Positions 11,456 through 21,751 of a stretch of 64,000 nucleotides of DNA are shown in pieces. Made by a program: the position numbers and the translations under genes. Source of the DNA: Sesamum alatum. Lineage: Eukaryota > Streptophyta > Magnoliopsida > Lamiales > Pedaliaceae. The stretch lies in contig JACGWO010000010.1 in NCBI GenBank assembly GCA_034509735.1, positions 10,553,193 to 10,617,192 of the forward strand, read 5' to 3'. The notes below the pieces were generated by a model. The model ran no database searches, was not told the DNA's origin, and saw nothing but the letters and a program-made list of their open reading frames with translations. Numbering within the stretch: the stretch's first letter is position 1; every line of letters starts with the position of its first letter.

Positions 11456-12268
11456 GAATTAATTGCACATGGAACCTTTTAAAAATGTGAAATTATGTTC
11501 ACCTAAAAATATTTGAAAAATTATACTTACCCCCTCTAAAAATTTACCGCTTACACCTGGGCCTCTTCCTTTAGAATTTGGACGTAATATGTTGATGTTA
11601 GCAAAAAAAGTTATATAAAATTTTCAATTTTACCCTTCGTTCACGATTCCGCTGTAATATTTTTATACTCATAAGGAATAAATGTAATATATAGGGCAAA
11701 ATGCATTTTTTGTCAAGACTAGGGCATTATTTGTTTCGGTACACAATTTAGATAGGTGGTTGTTTTAGTCCCGTAAAATACGTTTTTCAGTTTTTTTGGT
11801 CCCAAATGCCACGTGCCTTGCACATGGGACATGACATTTTGGGACTAAAAAAACTGAAAAATATGACATTTTGGGAACAAAAAAGCTGAAAAATGTGTTT
11901 CATGGGACTTAAACAACCACATACCTAAGTTGGGGTACCAAGATAAATAATACCCTAGTCTTATGGAACCAAAATATATTTTGCCTGTAATATATATATA
12001 TATAATCAAAAAGATATAATTGGAATAAAATATTGATCACAAATTATAGTTATTGGATAAAAATATTACAAGAAAATGATAAATGAGGGATAAAATTAAA
12101 AATTTATATAACTTTTTTTGCTAACGCAGCATTTTCCATCTAAATCCTAACGGAAGGCGATCAGGAGTAAATATAGAATTTTCAGAGAGAGTGTAAGTAT
12201 AATTTTAAAACTTTTTGAAAAAAAATATAATTTCACATTTTTGGAGGGAGTCTAAATGCAATTAACCC
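11456..12268. mobile_element. Outer Mutator-like MITE, 813 bp including an inner insertion
   Basis: Terminal inverted repeats GAATTAATTGCA and TGCAATTAACCC extend inward with clear complementarity: the blocks around AATGTGAAATTAT on the left match those around ATAATTTCACATTT on the right. A further match lies near GCAAAAAAAGTTATATAAA at 11604. The flanks ATATTTTTA and TTATTATTA match at 7 of 9 positions, an aged 9 bp duplication. Removing the inner element restores a continuous palindrome of about 510 bp. A decayed relative of the left half is at about 52255-52520. Confidence 0.75.
11694..11986. mobile_element. Inner MITE, 293 bp, perfect 10 bp duplication
   Basis: Ends GGGCAAAATGCATTTT and AAAATATATTTTGCCT are inverted repeats, and the palindrome continues through GACTAGGGCATTATTT. 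GTAATATATA is present directly on both sides (11684-11693 and 11987-11996). It sits in the middle of the outer MITE and is therefore younger. Confidence 0.8.
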
Positions 12269-12447
12269 TTATTATTAATAAACATCAACCCCATCTCTCC
12301 CCCTCTCTCTCTCTCCCTCTGTCTACATTTTCTCCTCTGTCTTGAATTCTGAACTGGGTTGTAAACTATGTTATACACACAAGAAGCACAGAATGTTGAT
12401 CTTGTTTCATACGATGATGCACTAAAGCAGTGGACTTCTGCAAATTA

Positions 12448-12456
12448 ATGGTGGTG
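12448..12456 (+). other. First part of a possible spliced uORF
   Basis: ATG GTG GTG ends exactly at the predicted donor at 12457. Joined to exon 2 from 14576 it reads a 10-codon peptide (MVVDRHMISF) ending in TAG at 14597-14599, 54 bases before the main ATG. It depends wholly on the inferred splice sites. Confidence 0.4.
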
Positions 12457-12701
12457 GTGAGTTTGTTTCACATCTTGCATGATTCTCAGCGACATACTTG
12501 TTTAATATTCTAATTTTATTCTACTTGAATTTTGATTGGCTTGCACTTCATTTCCTTGAGATTCATTCTGTAGTGACCTGAATTAGAATGATCATCGTGT
12601 TCTATGCTATGTGTCTTTTCTTGCAACCATTTTCCTTACATAAATTTGGATTAATCTCTGCATTTAAACCTATGTTGTCCTCACCTACTGCTACTTACTT
12701 G

Positions 12702-12994
12702 TCACACGAGAAAAAATATAAATTTTTGGGACAATTAATTAAAAGAAAATAAAATTGTGTTGAATACAAATTAATTACAACTTTGTAATGACCATTAGTT
12801 GTTGATTCTATAAGTATGACCAAAATAATGGCAAATATTTTGGTTAAAAAATATGATAAATATTAATTATTCGTGACAAAAAAATTTAAGTTTTTACATT
12901 GATTTTGTTTACTTGTGATTAATAGTATTCATTTATCTTGATCTTTTACTCATGATTATTTATAGTGTAACGAAAAAGCAATTTTTCTAGTACG
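12702..12994. mobile_element. CACTA-type MITE in the 5' UTR intron (family M1)
   Basis: Begins with CACACGAGAAAAAA (degenerate CACTAGAAAAA) and ends in TTTTTCTAGTA. The internal block around 12870-12960 (AAATTTAAGTTTTTACATTG, then GATTTTGTTTACTTGTGATT) recurs in several other MITEs of the window. Confidence 0.5.
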
Positions 12995-13283
12995 AGCATA
13001 AAACCCACAATTCTTTTCTTTTGAAAATGAGAAAATAGTGGCGCGGTTTAATTAACTGAGCAATTCAAATCCTGGTCTGAAAGAGAATTCCATTTTGAAG
13101 ATGTTTTCTTTGTAATGTGGAAGTTTTTTATTTTTTATTTTTTGTTTGAGGTAACTAAACAATTTTGTGGGAAATAAGGAGAGAAAGATAGGTTTTTAAT
13201 ATGTTTGATTATTGTTTTATTTTAATAGTGTAAATAAATAAAACTGAGTTAAAATACACTGGATTTTATAGTTTGTCAGATAC

Positions 13284-13592
13284 ACTAACAAAAAATGATA
13301 TTTTCTACACTATAAATGTTCACAAATGAAAAATTATGATAAATCAATATTGAACAATATCACTCTGAAAATTTAAATTTTTATCACGATTAACCAATAT
13401 TTATCATGGATTTTAACTATGGTCAAAATATTTGTCATGATTTTAGCTATAGTTAATGTCTTGGCATCACTTGCACAAATAACAACTAGCTGTCGTTGCA
13501 GACTGTGATTAATTTGTATTCATTATGATCTTTTTTTCTTTTGATCGTAATAATTAATTATAAGGTCAAATATCATTTTTTTTTTTGTAGGG
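13284..13592. mobile_element. Second CACTA-type MITE in the 5' UTR intron
   Basis: CACTAACAAAAAATGATATTT on the left pairs with AAATATCATTTTTTTTTTTTGTAG on the right. The inside has M1-like motifs (AAATTTAAATTTTTATCACG, CATGATTTTAGCTATAG). The right terminus is followed by GG rather than TG, so the last base is degenerate and no duplication is evident. Confidence 0.5.
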
Positions 13593-14164
13593 ATTTTAAG
13601 CAAATATTCGGGACGTTTTACCTATTTTTCAGATAATGAAAAATTAAAAGTAAACAAAGCAGTGTTTTGGAGCTGTAAAACATAGCACGGATACCGACTC
13701 TAGATTCCAAAGTTTCAATAAACAGCCCCAACTCTTCAAGGAAGTAAGGAACTGATTTCTTAAGCCTGCAGTGGTTTTAGTTATTTTTTCCAATTTTTTT
13801 AGGGATATAAAATAGTCCTTACCTTTTTTAATTTGCGATTTTAAGACAATTTTTTTTTTTAAAGTTGGCCAGGAAAATGACATTATAATTTCGGTCAATT
13901 TTGTCCTAGGACTTGCGAAATAGAAACGGTGAAGGGTCATTTTCCAACCCTGATAAATTATAAGACTAGAGTGTCAAATGACTATAATTACAAGAATTAA
14001 AAATGCAATAAAACCCGTTGTAAAATATTTTTAGAAATTATATAATATTTAGATTTTATTTTGAGAATAAGCTACAGAAATGATTGAATAAAAAAAGACG
14101 GTGGATCTTATAAAATGTTAGTAGTGGAAGGTTGTATTATGTCTTTCTTTTATCTTATTTCTTT

Positions 14165-14420
14165 GTTTAATTACATAAATATCCCTAAAATTAGATTTAA
14201 TTACATAAATATTCCCTATCTTATTCAAAATTACAAGTACATCTTTTGGAGTTGTAGTTATAATTACAAGCACACCCACTCGTTAATTGCAAAATTTTGC
14301 ACAAACGCTATTTGGGTACATTGCACTAACATCCCCTCGAGGGGTGTACCTGTAATTTTATAAATGATAGGAGATGTTTGTGTAATTAGAACTAGTGCGT
14401 GGATGTAATTTACCATATTT
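14165..14420. mobile_element. MITE of the 'alternating TIR' type in the intron
   Basis: The left arm (TTACATAAATATCCCTAAAA... CAAAATTACAAGTACA) is complementary to the right arm (TGTACCTGTAATTTTATAAA... GTGTAATTAGAACTAGTGCG). Related elements lie at 28436-28716, 42107-42294, 43870-44175 and 45330-45880. Confidence 0.5.
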
Positions 14421-14652
14421 CTTTTAAGAAAGTTATTTCTTCTAATTCCCCTCAAGTGATCATTAATCCCAATCAATGGGCTACAAATTGCTATCCAACA
14501 TTCCAACTATTGCTAGTAGCTATCACTCTTTCTTTTGCTTCTGTGAGTTTTTTGAACATGAATTTATAGCTGCAGGATAGACATATGATCAGCTTCTAGG
14601 AGGGTCTCTGCTATTTCCAGCATTGATCATAGTCTAAGAAGTCCATACAACT

Positions 14653-15360
14653 ATGAAATCGTCCAAGTTTGATCTTGAAATGGAGGCCATCTCAGAAAAT
14701 GATTCTGATGTTAACAGCCAAGTTGCTTCTAACATCTCAATCCAAGAAGCCATAGTCGTTGATTCGTCCACCGGGAGTGTCGTTGATCCTAATCGATTGA
14801 GCTCAGAATCTGTCTCTCTTAACTTATCTCTAAGCTTCAAATTCAGCCATGATGAATTAGCAGGCATGGAATCAGTAGGATTTTCGTTGTCCAGCACAAG
14901 TGAAAGCACAAAAGAACGTGTAACTCAAAGCACGCCAAGATCGTTTTCTTGCAATTTCTGTCAACGAAAATTCTTCAGCTCACAGGCTCTTGGCGGCCAC
15001 CAAAACGCACATAAACGAGAAAAAACACTAGCAAAACGGGCCATAAGAATGGGTGTAATTTCCGAGAGATATGCTAGTGTGGCTTCCCTCCCTTTGCACG
15101 GATCAGCGTTCCGGTGCCTAGGAATTAAAGCTCACTCTTCAGTGCACCATGGATTTGTGCCTCCTGTAAGGCCAACAGAAATCAAAACCAGCACAAGATT
15201 TGAAAACGGCTACCTGTTTCAGCCCTTATATGTGGACGATGAAGATACTGATTTGTTATGGCCAGGTAGCTTTCATCAGGCCGCTACACCTGATAACTTT
15301 GTCGAGAAAGCACCACCATTAGACAGAGATTCTACACCTGATCTCAATCTCAGACTTTGA
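14653..15360 (+). CDS. C2H2 zinc-finger transcription repressor, ZFP4/ZFP7-like
   Basis: A 235-residue nuclear protein with one plant-type C2H2 finger at residues 98-120 (C100, C103, H116, H120) bearing the QALGGH signature at 111-116, which contacts DNA. Basic residues follow the finger (KREKTLAKRA), then a conserved GVISERYASVASLPLHGSAF segment. It has two EAR-like repression motifs: LNLSLSF at 56-62 and the C-terminal DLNLRL at 230-235, which recruit TOPLESS-type corepressors in this family. Size, finger context and LPLHGS motif fit the Arabidopsis ZFP4/ZFP7 type, which act in development and hormone response; the exact orthologue cannot be fixed here. The start is the first ATG in frame after the leader. 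The CDS is intact, intronless and the only convincing host gene in the window. Confidence 0.9.
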   Translation: MKSSKFDLEMEAISENDSDVNSQVASNISIQEAIVVDSSTGSVVDPNRLSSESVSLNLSLSFKFSHDELAGMESVGFSLSSTSESTKERVTQSTPRSFSCNFCQRKFFSSQALGGHQNAHKREKTLAKRAIRMGVISERYASVASLPLHGSAFRCLGIKAHSSVHHGFVPPVRPTEIKTSTRFENGYLFQPLYVDDEDTDLLWPGSFHQAATPDNFVEKAPPLDRDSTPDLNLRL

Positions 15361-15943
15361 GAACTTGGTATGATGGCGAAGTGTTCGTTAGAGTAGTTAC
15401 TTTCTATGCTACGGTCAGAGAAGAATAGATGAAGCCTGCAAATGCATCTTTCGGTTCAAATAGATATGCTTGGATCGATTCGTGTGACTTTACGTACATG
15501 AACTTTGCAATATGACATAATGTTCGTCTTCGGATGAGCTGATCCTTATGAATGCATGTAAGTACTGATCTGTTCCCGACTGATCGATGGGGTAGATGTA
15601 AATTGGCAAAATACAATTGACTTTGTTATGTTGATTGGAGCTTATATATTTGCAACTTTGTTCTGCTAATCTCTGTTGTATCACTCCGTGCATGCAACAG
15701 ATGAGTTGATGAATAGTTTGACAGATAACAGCACACTTTTCTTTCTGAGTTTTACATGCAAATAATTGGAGAAAATTCAACTGAAGAACTCCTTTACTAT
15801 GATTTTTTACTTTGACGCTCTTGATATCCTCTGGTGAGGTGGAAAAAGGGAAAATCCCCTCTCATGTTTGTAACACATTTGTCATTTGATATGCAGTTGT
15901 TGTTGGAAAATTGGTCAAGAAATTTGGTTGTGTACCAACTATA
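15361..15943 (+). other. 3' flank and probable 3' UTR of the zinc-finger gene
   Basis: About 580 bp between the stop codon and the copia insertion. T-rich tracts and several UGUA-like motifs are present (15598-15660), but no single clear polyadenylation signal stands out. The copia element begins inside or just past the 3' end of the transcription unit. Confidence 0.4.
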
Positions 15944-16594
15944 TGTTGGGAATGACTAATCTTTTCTTTCTTTTTTTGCCTTTGTCCATATGGGTTTCAC
16001 AACCCACTTTTGCATGACATATGTTGACCTTTCCCTTTAATCCTTGGATAAGAACTGGTGAGTGGGTGGATTTTGAAAGAATTGCAACACGCGTGTGCTC
16101 GCCCGTCCCATCCCGGTCCGGGCAGGGTGGGGTGGGGCATCACGCGTGACATATTTCCTTTTGGAGAAAATACATTATTTTTCTTCAGATTTTTAGTTTG
16201 AATGGTTCAAATTGATCAAGTCTTGGAGGTTGAGAAATATCCTCCATAAATTCGATTTTTTGCTGGTTTGTTAAGTGTTTGTGCACCTGAATTTTCTCAA
16301 CCTCCTCTCGTTTCTGCTCCTATCAATAGCTGCAGCTTCTGCTGCATTTGACACAGAAAAAACCGAGTTGTTCCCCCCTTTCTCATTCTCATTTTCAAGT
16401 TATTCTTCCCTCTCAAATTCTGAGTGTTTAATAGTGAGTTGTTCCATCATTCTCTACTACGAGTGCATGTATTAGAGGGTGTAGCTGTGTGAAGCTTGGG
16501 GAGCAATCGGTTATTCCTATTTGCACCTTGGTAGCACTGAAAATTCGCTTTCAAGGCAGTGGTTTACCACGACACAACAGTTTTTTCGTCTACA
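15944..16594 (+). repeat. 5' LTR of copia C
   Basis: 651 bp, TG...CA. Contains a GC-rich patch (16085-16150), a degenerate TATA box (TATCAATA, 16321-16328; TATAAATA in the 3' LTR), a perfect CTGCAGC...GCTGC region, and near its end AAAATTCGCTTTCAA followed by the small hairpin GTGGTTTACCAC. Confidence 0.95.
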
Positions 16595-16622
16595 ATTTGA
16601 AAGCGAATTTTGCCTTACACAA
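16595..16622 (+). other. Very short leader without a tRNA-type primer site
   Basis: Only 28 bases separate the LTR from the gag ATG at 16623. The expected TGG-starting primer site is absent. Instead TTGAAAGCGAATTTT (16597-16611) is a perfect 15 bp reverse complement of LTR sequence 16540-16554. See the self-priming finding. Confidence 0.6.
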
Positions 16623-17500
16623 TGGTTGTTCCTGTGTCGAAAAATCTGCCTGATCTTTTAAAGCTAGAGCCATTCGATGGGACTAATTACAGATGGTGGT
16701 AATAGAAGCTGCTCATTTTCTTCGAACAATTGGAGATGGACTACGTGTTGTTCACAGACCCGCCTGTACCTGTAGAAACTGCCACTGTCGCCATCATTCC
16801 TGTCATAGCCGGGGAAGCCAAAAACCTGAAGATGACGCCTAGTTGAAATATGATAGAGATAATAAAACGGTGAGAGGTCATCTTCTTAATCATATGAATA
16901 ACTCACTATTTGATCTGTTCGTGAAGCAGAAAAGTGCAAAAGAGATTTGGGCCACCTTGGAGACAAGATATGGAGGCAATGATGCTGGCAGAAAAAAATA
17001 TGTCGTTGGAAAATGGCTTCAGTTTCAAATGGTGGCTGAGAAGTCGATGATAGACCAAGTCCATCAATATGAAAATTTGGTGGCGGACGTACTAAGTGAA
17101 GGGATGCAAATGTGTGAAATCCTACAAGCGAATGTACTCCTTGAAAAATTTCCACCAACTTGGAGTGAATACCGGAATCATCTAAAGCACAAGAAGAAGG
17201 ACTTAACCCTCCAGGAGTTGATAAGTCACATGAGAACAGAGGAAGCAAACTGCCTAAAGGATAAGGAATCTCTAACTCTTCTCTTTCTGTTAAAGCTAAC
17301 CTGGTTGAATCTAGTGGTTCTAAGGACAGGTACCATCAGAATAAAGGAAAAAAGTTCCAAAAGGGCAATCAGCACAAGATGTCCAAAGGAACTAATGGTA
17401 AAATTCAGAAAGGGAAACAGTTATGTTATTGCTGCCGAAAATCCGGACATAAAGCTTACCAATGCTATCAAAGGAAGGCCAACAAAAGCAAAATCAGAAA
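16623..17500 (+). pseudogene. Decayed gag of copia C
   Basis: Starts MVVPVSKNLPDLLKLEPFDGTNYRWW, the usual copia Gag N-terminus, and is broken by two stops at about 16698-16703 and a frameshift near 16845. The main capsid region (UBN2-type) is open from 16843: KYDRDNKTVRGHLLNHM, LETRYGG, YENLVADVLSEG, LLEKFPPTWSEY. A further frameshift precedes a CCHC zinc knuckle, CYCCRKSGHKAYQC, at about 17420-17465, which would bind element RNA. Gag would form the particle core; this copy cannot. Confidence 0.9.
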
Positions 17501-20500
17501 CCGACCAATCATGCTGCTCCACAAGCCAACCTAGCCGAGAAGGACGAGATCATAGCTGCAGTGGTTGTAGAGGCCAACTTGGTGGAGAACAAAGAGGACT
17601 GGATACTAGACACCGGCGCATCTAGACACTTCTGCTCCAACAAAGCATTGTTCCACGAATTTCTTGATGCAATGGACGGCGAGTGTGTCTTCATGGGGAA
17701 CTCAGCCACCGCCGGAGTTTTGGGTAAAGGAAAAGTTTTTCTGAAACTTACATCTGGGCAAAATTTAGCTTTAAACGATGTGTTATATGTACCTTCCTTG
17801 TGTAGAAATCTTATTTCCGGTAGCTTGCTGAACAAAGCTGATTTGAAAATTGTGTTAAAATCTGATAAGGTCATAATCACTAAAAACAGTGAATTTGTAG
17901 GAAAGGGATACCTTTCAGATGGTCTTTTTGTTTTGAACATTGTTCCTACTTTTTTTTTATAAAACTCCTTCCAGTTCTGCTTATTTGGTAGAGTCTATTG
18001 ATACATGGAATAGTCGACTAGGACATATAAATTTTCCTTCTATTAAAAGGTTGAAAAATATGAATCTCATTAATATTTCTGATTCCAATAGTTGCTCTAA
18101 ATGCTCAGTATGTGTAGAAGCTAAATATGTCAAAAAGTCTTTAAGCCTATAACATCTAGAAGCACTGAACTACTTGAACTGATTCATTCAGATCTAACTG
18201 ATTTCAAAAACAACTTAAGCAAGGGTGGTAAAAAATATTGTATCTCTTTCGTTGATGAGTTTTCGAGATACACTAAAATTTATTGGTTAAAAACAAAAGA
18301 TGAGGCTGCTGAAATATTTTTGAAATACAAAGCAGAAGTTGAGAATTAATTAGATAAGAAAATTAAAAGACTTAGGTCTGATAGAGGTGGAGGATATAAT
18401 ACTAATCTTTTAAAGGATTTTTGTGAAAAATATGAAATAATCCATGAGACAAGTGCTTCTTATACACCTCAACAAAATGGCATAGCTGAACGAAAAAATA
18501 AAACTTTAAAAGAAATGATGAATGCTATGCTTCTAAGCTTTGGTATTCTGGATAATATGTGGAGGGAAGCAGTTCTATCTGCATGCTATGTCTGAAATAG
18601 AGTCCCACATAAAAAGTTAGATAAAACGCCTTACGAAATGTAGAGAGGTTTTGCTCCTAATCTAGGCTATCTCAAAGTGTGGAAGTGCTTGGCTAAAGTA
18701 GCATATTCCAGATTTTGGAAAAATGAATATAGGATCTAAGACCTTTGATTGTGTATTTATTGGGTACGCCCATAATAGTGTTGCTTAAGATTTATGTGTT
18801 TAAGTAATCTCTCTATATGTGAATATAGAGATACTGAATTTTTTCAACATGTTTTTCCTCTAAGTAAAACTCTTAATAATGATGTAGCTTCATCTAGTGT
18901 CAACTTAGAACCTTTGAAAACTTCCCCTGTTGAGAATGAACTTAGAAGAAGTAAGAGACAAAAAACTGAAACTAGTTTTGGATCAGATTTCCTAACTGTA
19001 TTCCTAGCTGAAAATAGTGATAAAATAGATGAACAATTTGTTTCAGCCTTTTTGACTGATGAAGACCTTGTGACTTACATAGAAGCTATAACTTCTATAG
19101 ATTCCAGTTTTTGGAAAGAAGTTATTAAAAGCGAACTAGACTCCATTATGACAAATCACACTTGGGATCCAGTTGATTTACCTAAAGGGAGTAAGTCCAT
19201 TAAGTGCAAATGGATCTTCAAAAGGAAAACTAGGTTAGATGGGTCTATAGAAAAATACAAGGCTAGATTAGTGGTTGTAGGATATACTCAAAGGAAAGGT
19301 ATAGACTACTTTGACACTTATTCACCTGTGACGAAAATTGCAACCACTAGAACCTTAATTGCACTGTCAGCAATATATGAACTAGTAATTCATCAAATGG
19401 ATGTAAAGCTGCATTTTTCAGACAAACCAAAACGGTGACTTAGAAGAAGAAATATATATGGAACAACATGAAGGGTTTGTGGTTCTTGATCAAGAAAATA
19501 AAGTTTGTAAACTTCGAAAGTCACTTTATGGTCTCAAACAGGCTCCCAAACAATGGTATGAGAAATTAGACACACTCTAATAACCAATGGTTATAAGGTA
19601 AATGCATCAGATACTTGTGTCTATTCAAATTTATTTGGATCAGACTGTGTGATTATATGTTTATATGTTGATGACATGTTAATTTTTGGTACCAAACTAG
19701 AAGTAGTTAATGAAACCAAGAAATTCTTGTCTTGAAATTTTGATATGAAAGATTTGGGGGAAGCTGATGTAATTCTTGGTGTTAAAATTAGGAAGACAGA
19801 ATATAGGTTTTCCTTAAGTCAATCACACTACGTAGAGAAAATTCTAAGGAAATTTTAACTGTCATGATGAAATGCCTGTTAGAACTCCCTATGATCCAAG
19901 CATTTTTGTCTGAAAAAAGAATAATGGTGATAGTGTGTCACAAGCTGAGTATGCCAAAATTATAGGGAGTGTTATGTTTCTCATTAATTACATTAGACCT
20001 GACATAGCCTATGCAGTAAGTAGACAAAGTCGTTACACTCATAACCCTAATAGAGAATATTGGAATACACTTCATCGCCTGTTAAGATACCTAAAAGGTA
20101 CAATGAACTTGTGTTTGCAATTGAATAAATTTCCTGCGGTATTAGAAGGATTTTATGACGCAAACTGGGTTAGTAATAACGATGAAGTGAGCTCAACTAG
20201 TAGTTATGTATTTACTTTGGGGGGTGGAGCTATCTCTTGGACATCGGCTAAACAAACTTGTATAGCACACTCTACCATGGAATCTGAGTTTATTGCTCTT
20301 GACTTAGCAGGTCAAGAAGCCGAGTGGCTGAGAAATCTGCTGAGAGATGTGCTATTGTGAGGGTCATCTGTAACAGTCTCCCTGCCCTGCGATTCTCAAG
20401 CCGCTATTGGGATTGCCAAAAGTTATGCATACAATGGCAAAAGAAGACATATACGCATCAGATATGGTGCAGTAAAAGAGCTCCTAAAGAACGGAGTAAT

Positions 20501-20615
20501 CTCCTTGGATTATGTAAGGTTCGAGAGGAACTTGGCAGATCCTCTCACAAAAGGACTAACCAGGAGAGTTGTGCTTGAGACTTCAAGGGCAATGGGGCTT
20601 AAAGCCCTAGAGTGA
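17462..20615 (+). pseudogene. Decayed pol of copia C (protease, integrase, RT, RNase H)
   Basis: Aspartic protease at 17590-17940 with the active-site DTGASRHFCSN. GAG-pre-integrase at 17995-18150 (WNSRLGHINFPSIKRL). Integrase at 18170-18720 (HSDL, FVDEFSRY, RSDRGGGY, YTPQQNGIAERKN). RT at about 19090-19860 (KWIFKRK, ARLVVVGYTQRKGIDYFDTYSPV, YVDDMLIFGTK). RNase H at 19935-20590 ([39 protein letters not shown]). Ends at TGA 20613-20615. In-frame stops near 18347, 18594 and 19733 and frameshifts near 18150, 18740, 19410 and 19855 inactivate it. The catalytic YVDD and DTGA motifs are still readable. Confidence 0.9.
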
Positions 20616-21106
20616 TGCATTATGGTAAATAACCATATGAGAAATATGATCCATAGCCCAGTATGCTGGTTGGTCCTAATAAGGACTTGATGGATGATCC
20701 TGACCAAATGGGTCAGGTAGATAGCTTCATAACTCAGTGGTTCAGTGGTCTATAGAAATATGGACTTGACGAAGCTATCTGGATGAGTGTGAAGGTAGGC
20801 CGCCTTCTATGAAAGAAAGGAGTTCTTTCTAGAGCACTTATCAGAACTCAAGATATTAAGCGCAGGGCCATAAAAGCGCTCGGGTCTATTTCGTGGAACA
20901 ACTTACTCTAAGGGAGTAATACGTGTTTGTGGCGGGTCTCGGCTTCAGCTATCGAAAGTTCAAGATGTGTATCACTTTCGTTTAGCTGAGTTGTAGCCTC
21001 ACTCACTATGCGTTAATTCAATCGAAAGATATTAATGCTTAAGTATATTTCTTCCTTCACTCAAAATATCCCTTTCTCTTAATCCGAGTTAGTCATTCGT
21101 GGGGAA
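20616..21106 (+). other. 3' untranslated region and purine tract of copia C
   Basis: About 490 bp between the pol stop and the 3' LTR, with no ORF. It ends in GTGGGGAA immediately before the LTR, which serves as polypurine tract. Confidence 0.7.
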
Positions 21107-21751
21107 TGTTGGGAATGACTAGCCTTTTCTTTCTTTCTTTGCCTTTGTCCCACATGGGTTTCACAACCCACTTTTGCATGACATATATTGAGCTTTCCCT
21201 TTAGTCCTTGGATAAGAACTGTGAGTGGGTGGATTTTGGAAGAACTGCCACACGCGTGCGCCCGCCCGTCCTGTCCCGGTCCAGGCTGGGCTAGGCCCGC
21301 GCGCGTGACATATTCTTTTTGGAGAAAATACATTGTTTTTCTTCATATTTTAGTTTGAATGGTTCAAATTGACCAAGTCTTGGAGGTTGAGAAATATCCT
21401 CTATAAATTCGATTTTTTGCTGCTTTGTTAAGTGTTTGTGCAGTTGTTTTTCCTCAATCTCTTCTCATTTCTACTCCTATAAATAGCTGCAGCTTCTGCT
21501 GCATTTGACACACAAAAAACTAAGTTGTTCCCCCCTTTCTTACTCTCATTTTTGAGTTGTTCTTCCCTCTCAATTTTTGAGTGTTTAATAGTGAGTTGTT
21601 CCATCATTCTCTACAACGAATGCACGTGTTAGAGGGTATAGCTGTGTGAACCTTGGGGAGCGAACGGTTATTCCTATTTCCACCTCGGTAATACCAAAAA
21701 TCCGCTTTCAAGGCAGTGGTTTACCACGACACAGTAGTTTTTTCGTCTACA
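21107..21751 (+). repeat. 3' LTR of copia C
   Basis: 645 bp, colinear with the 5' LTR throughout. Carries a good TATA box (TATAAATA, 21478-21485), so RNA would start near 21510. The segment corresponding to the hairpin arm differs by one base (AAAATCCGCTTTCAA). Confidence 0.95.

Larger units (their letters stand above)
11370..12456 (+). other. Probable 5' UTR exon 1 of the zinc-finger gene, split by a MITE
   Basis: CT-rich leader sequence occurs in two blocks, 11370-11446 and about 12278-12456, separated by an 813 bp nested MITE. The second block ends at a good splice donor (GTGGTG then GTGAGT at 12457). If the TATA box at 11335 is used, the MITE is transcribed as part of the leader. An alternative start within or just after the MITE would exclude it. 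No transcript data are available. Confidence 0.45.
12457..14575 (+). other. Inferred 5' UTR intron of the zinc-finger gene
   Basis: Donor GTGAGTTTG at 12457 and acceptor TTTATAGCTGCAG ending at 14575 bound about 2.1 kb of AT-rich, non-coding sequence. The interior carries at least three MITEs (about 12702-12994, 13284-13592, 14165-14420). A leader intron just upstream of the CDS is common in plant transcription-factor genes and often boosts expression. The inference rests on splice-site quality and on base composition either side. Confidence 0.5.
15944..21751 (+). mobile_element. Complete Ty1/copia retrotransposon C, 5808 bp, TSD CTATA
   Basis: Both LTRs are present (15944-16594 and 21107-21751), each starting TGTTGGGAATGACTA and ending CGTCTACA. 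CTATA flanks directly (15939-15943 and 21752-21756), a perfect 5 bp target duplication. Gag, protease, integrase, RT and RNase H follow in copia order. LTRs are similar but have accumulated many differences (for example TATCAATA versus TATAAATA at the TATA position). Together with several stops in gag-pol, this indicates an old, inactive insertion. It belongs to a different family from the long-LTR copia elements elsewhere in the window. Confidence 0.95.

Noticed and set aside
11271..11456. 61-codon plus-strand frame near the TATA box
   Set aside because: It starts upstream of the TATA box and runs through the CT-rich leader into the MITE edge; composition explains it.
15404..15780. Two overlapping minus-strand frames downstream of the zinc-finger gene
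   Set aside because: They overlap the likely 3' UTR and have no recognisable domain or codon pattern.
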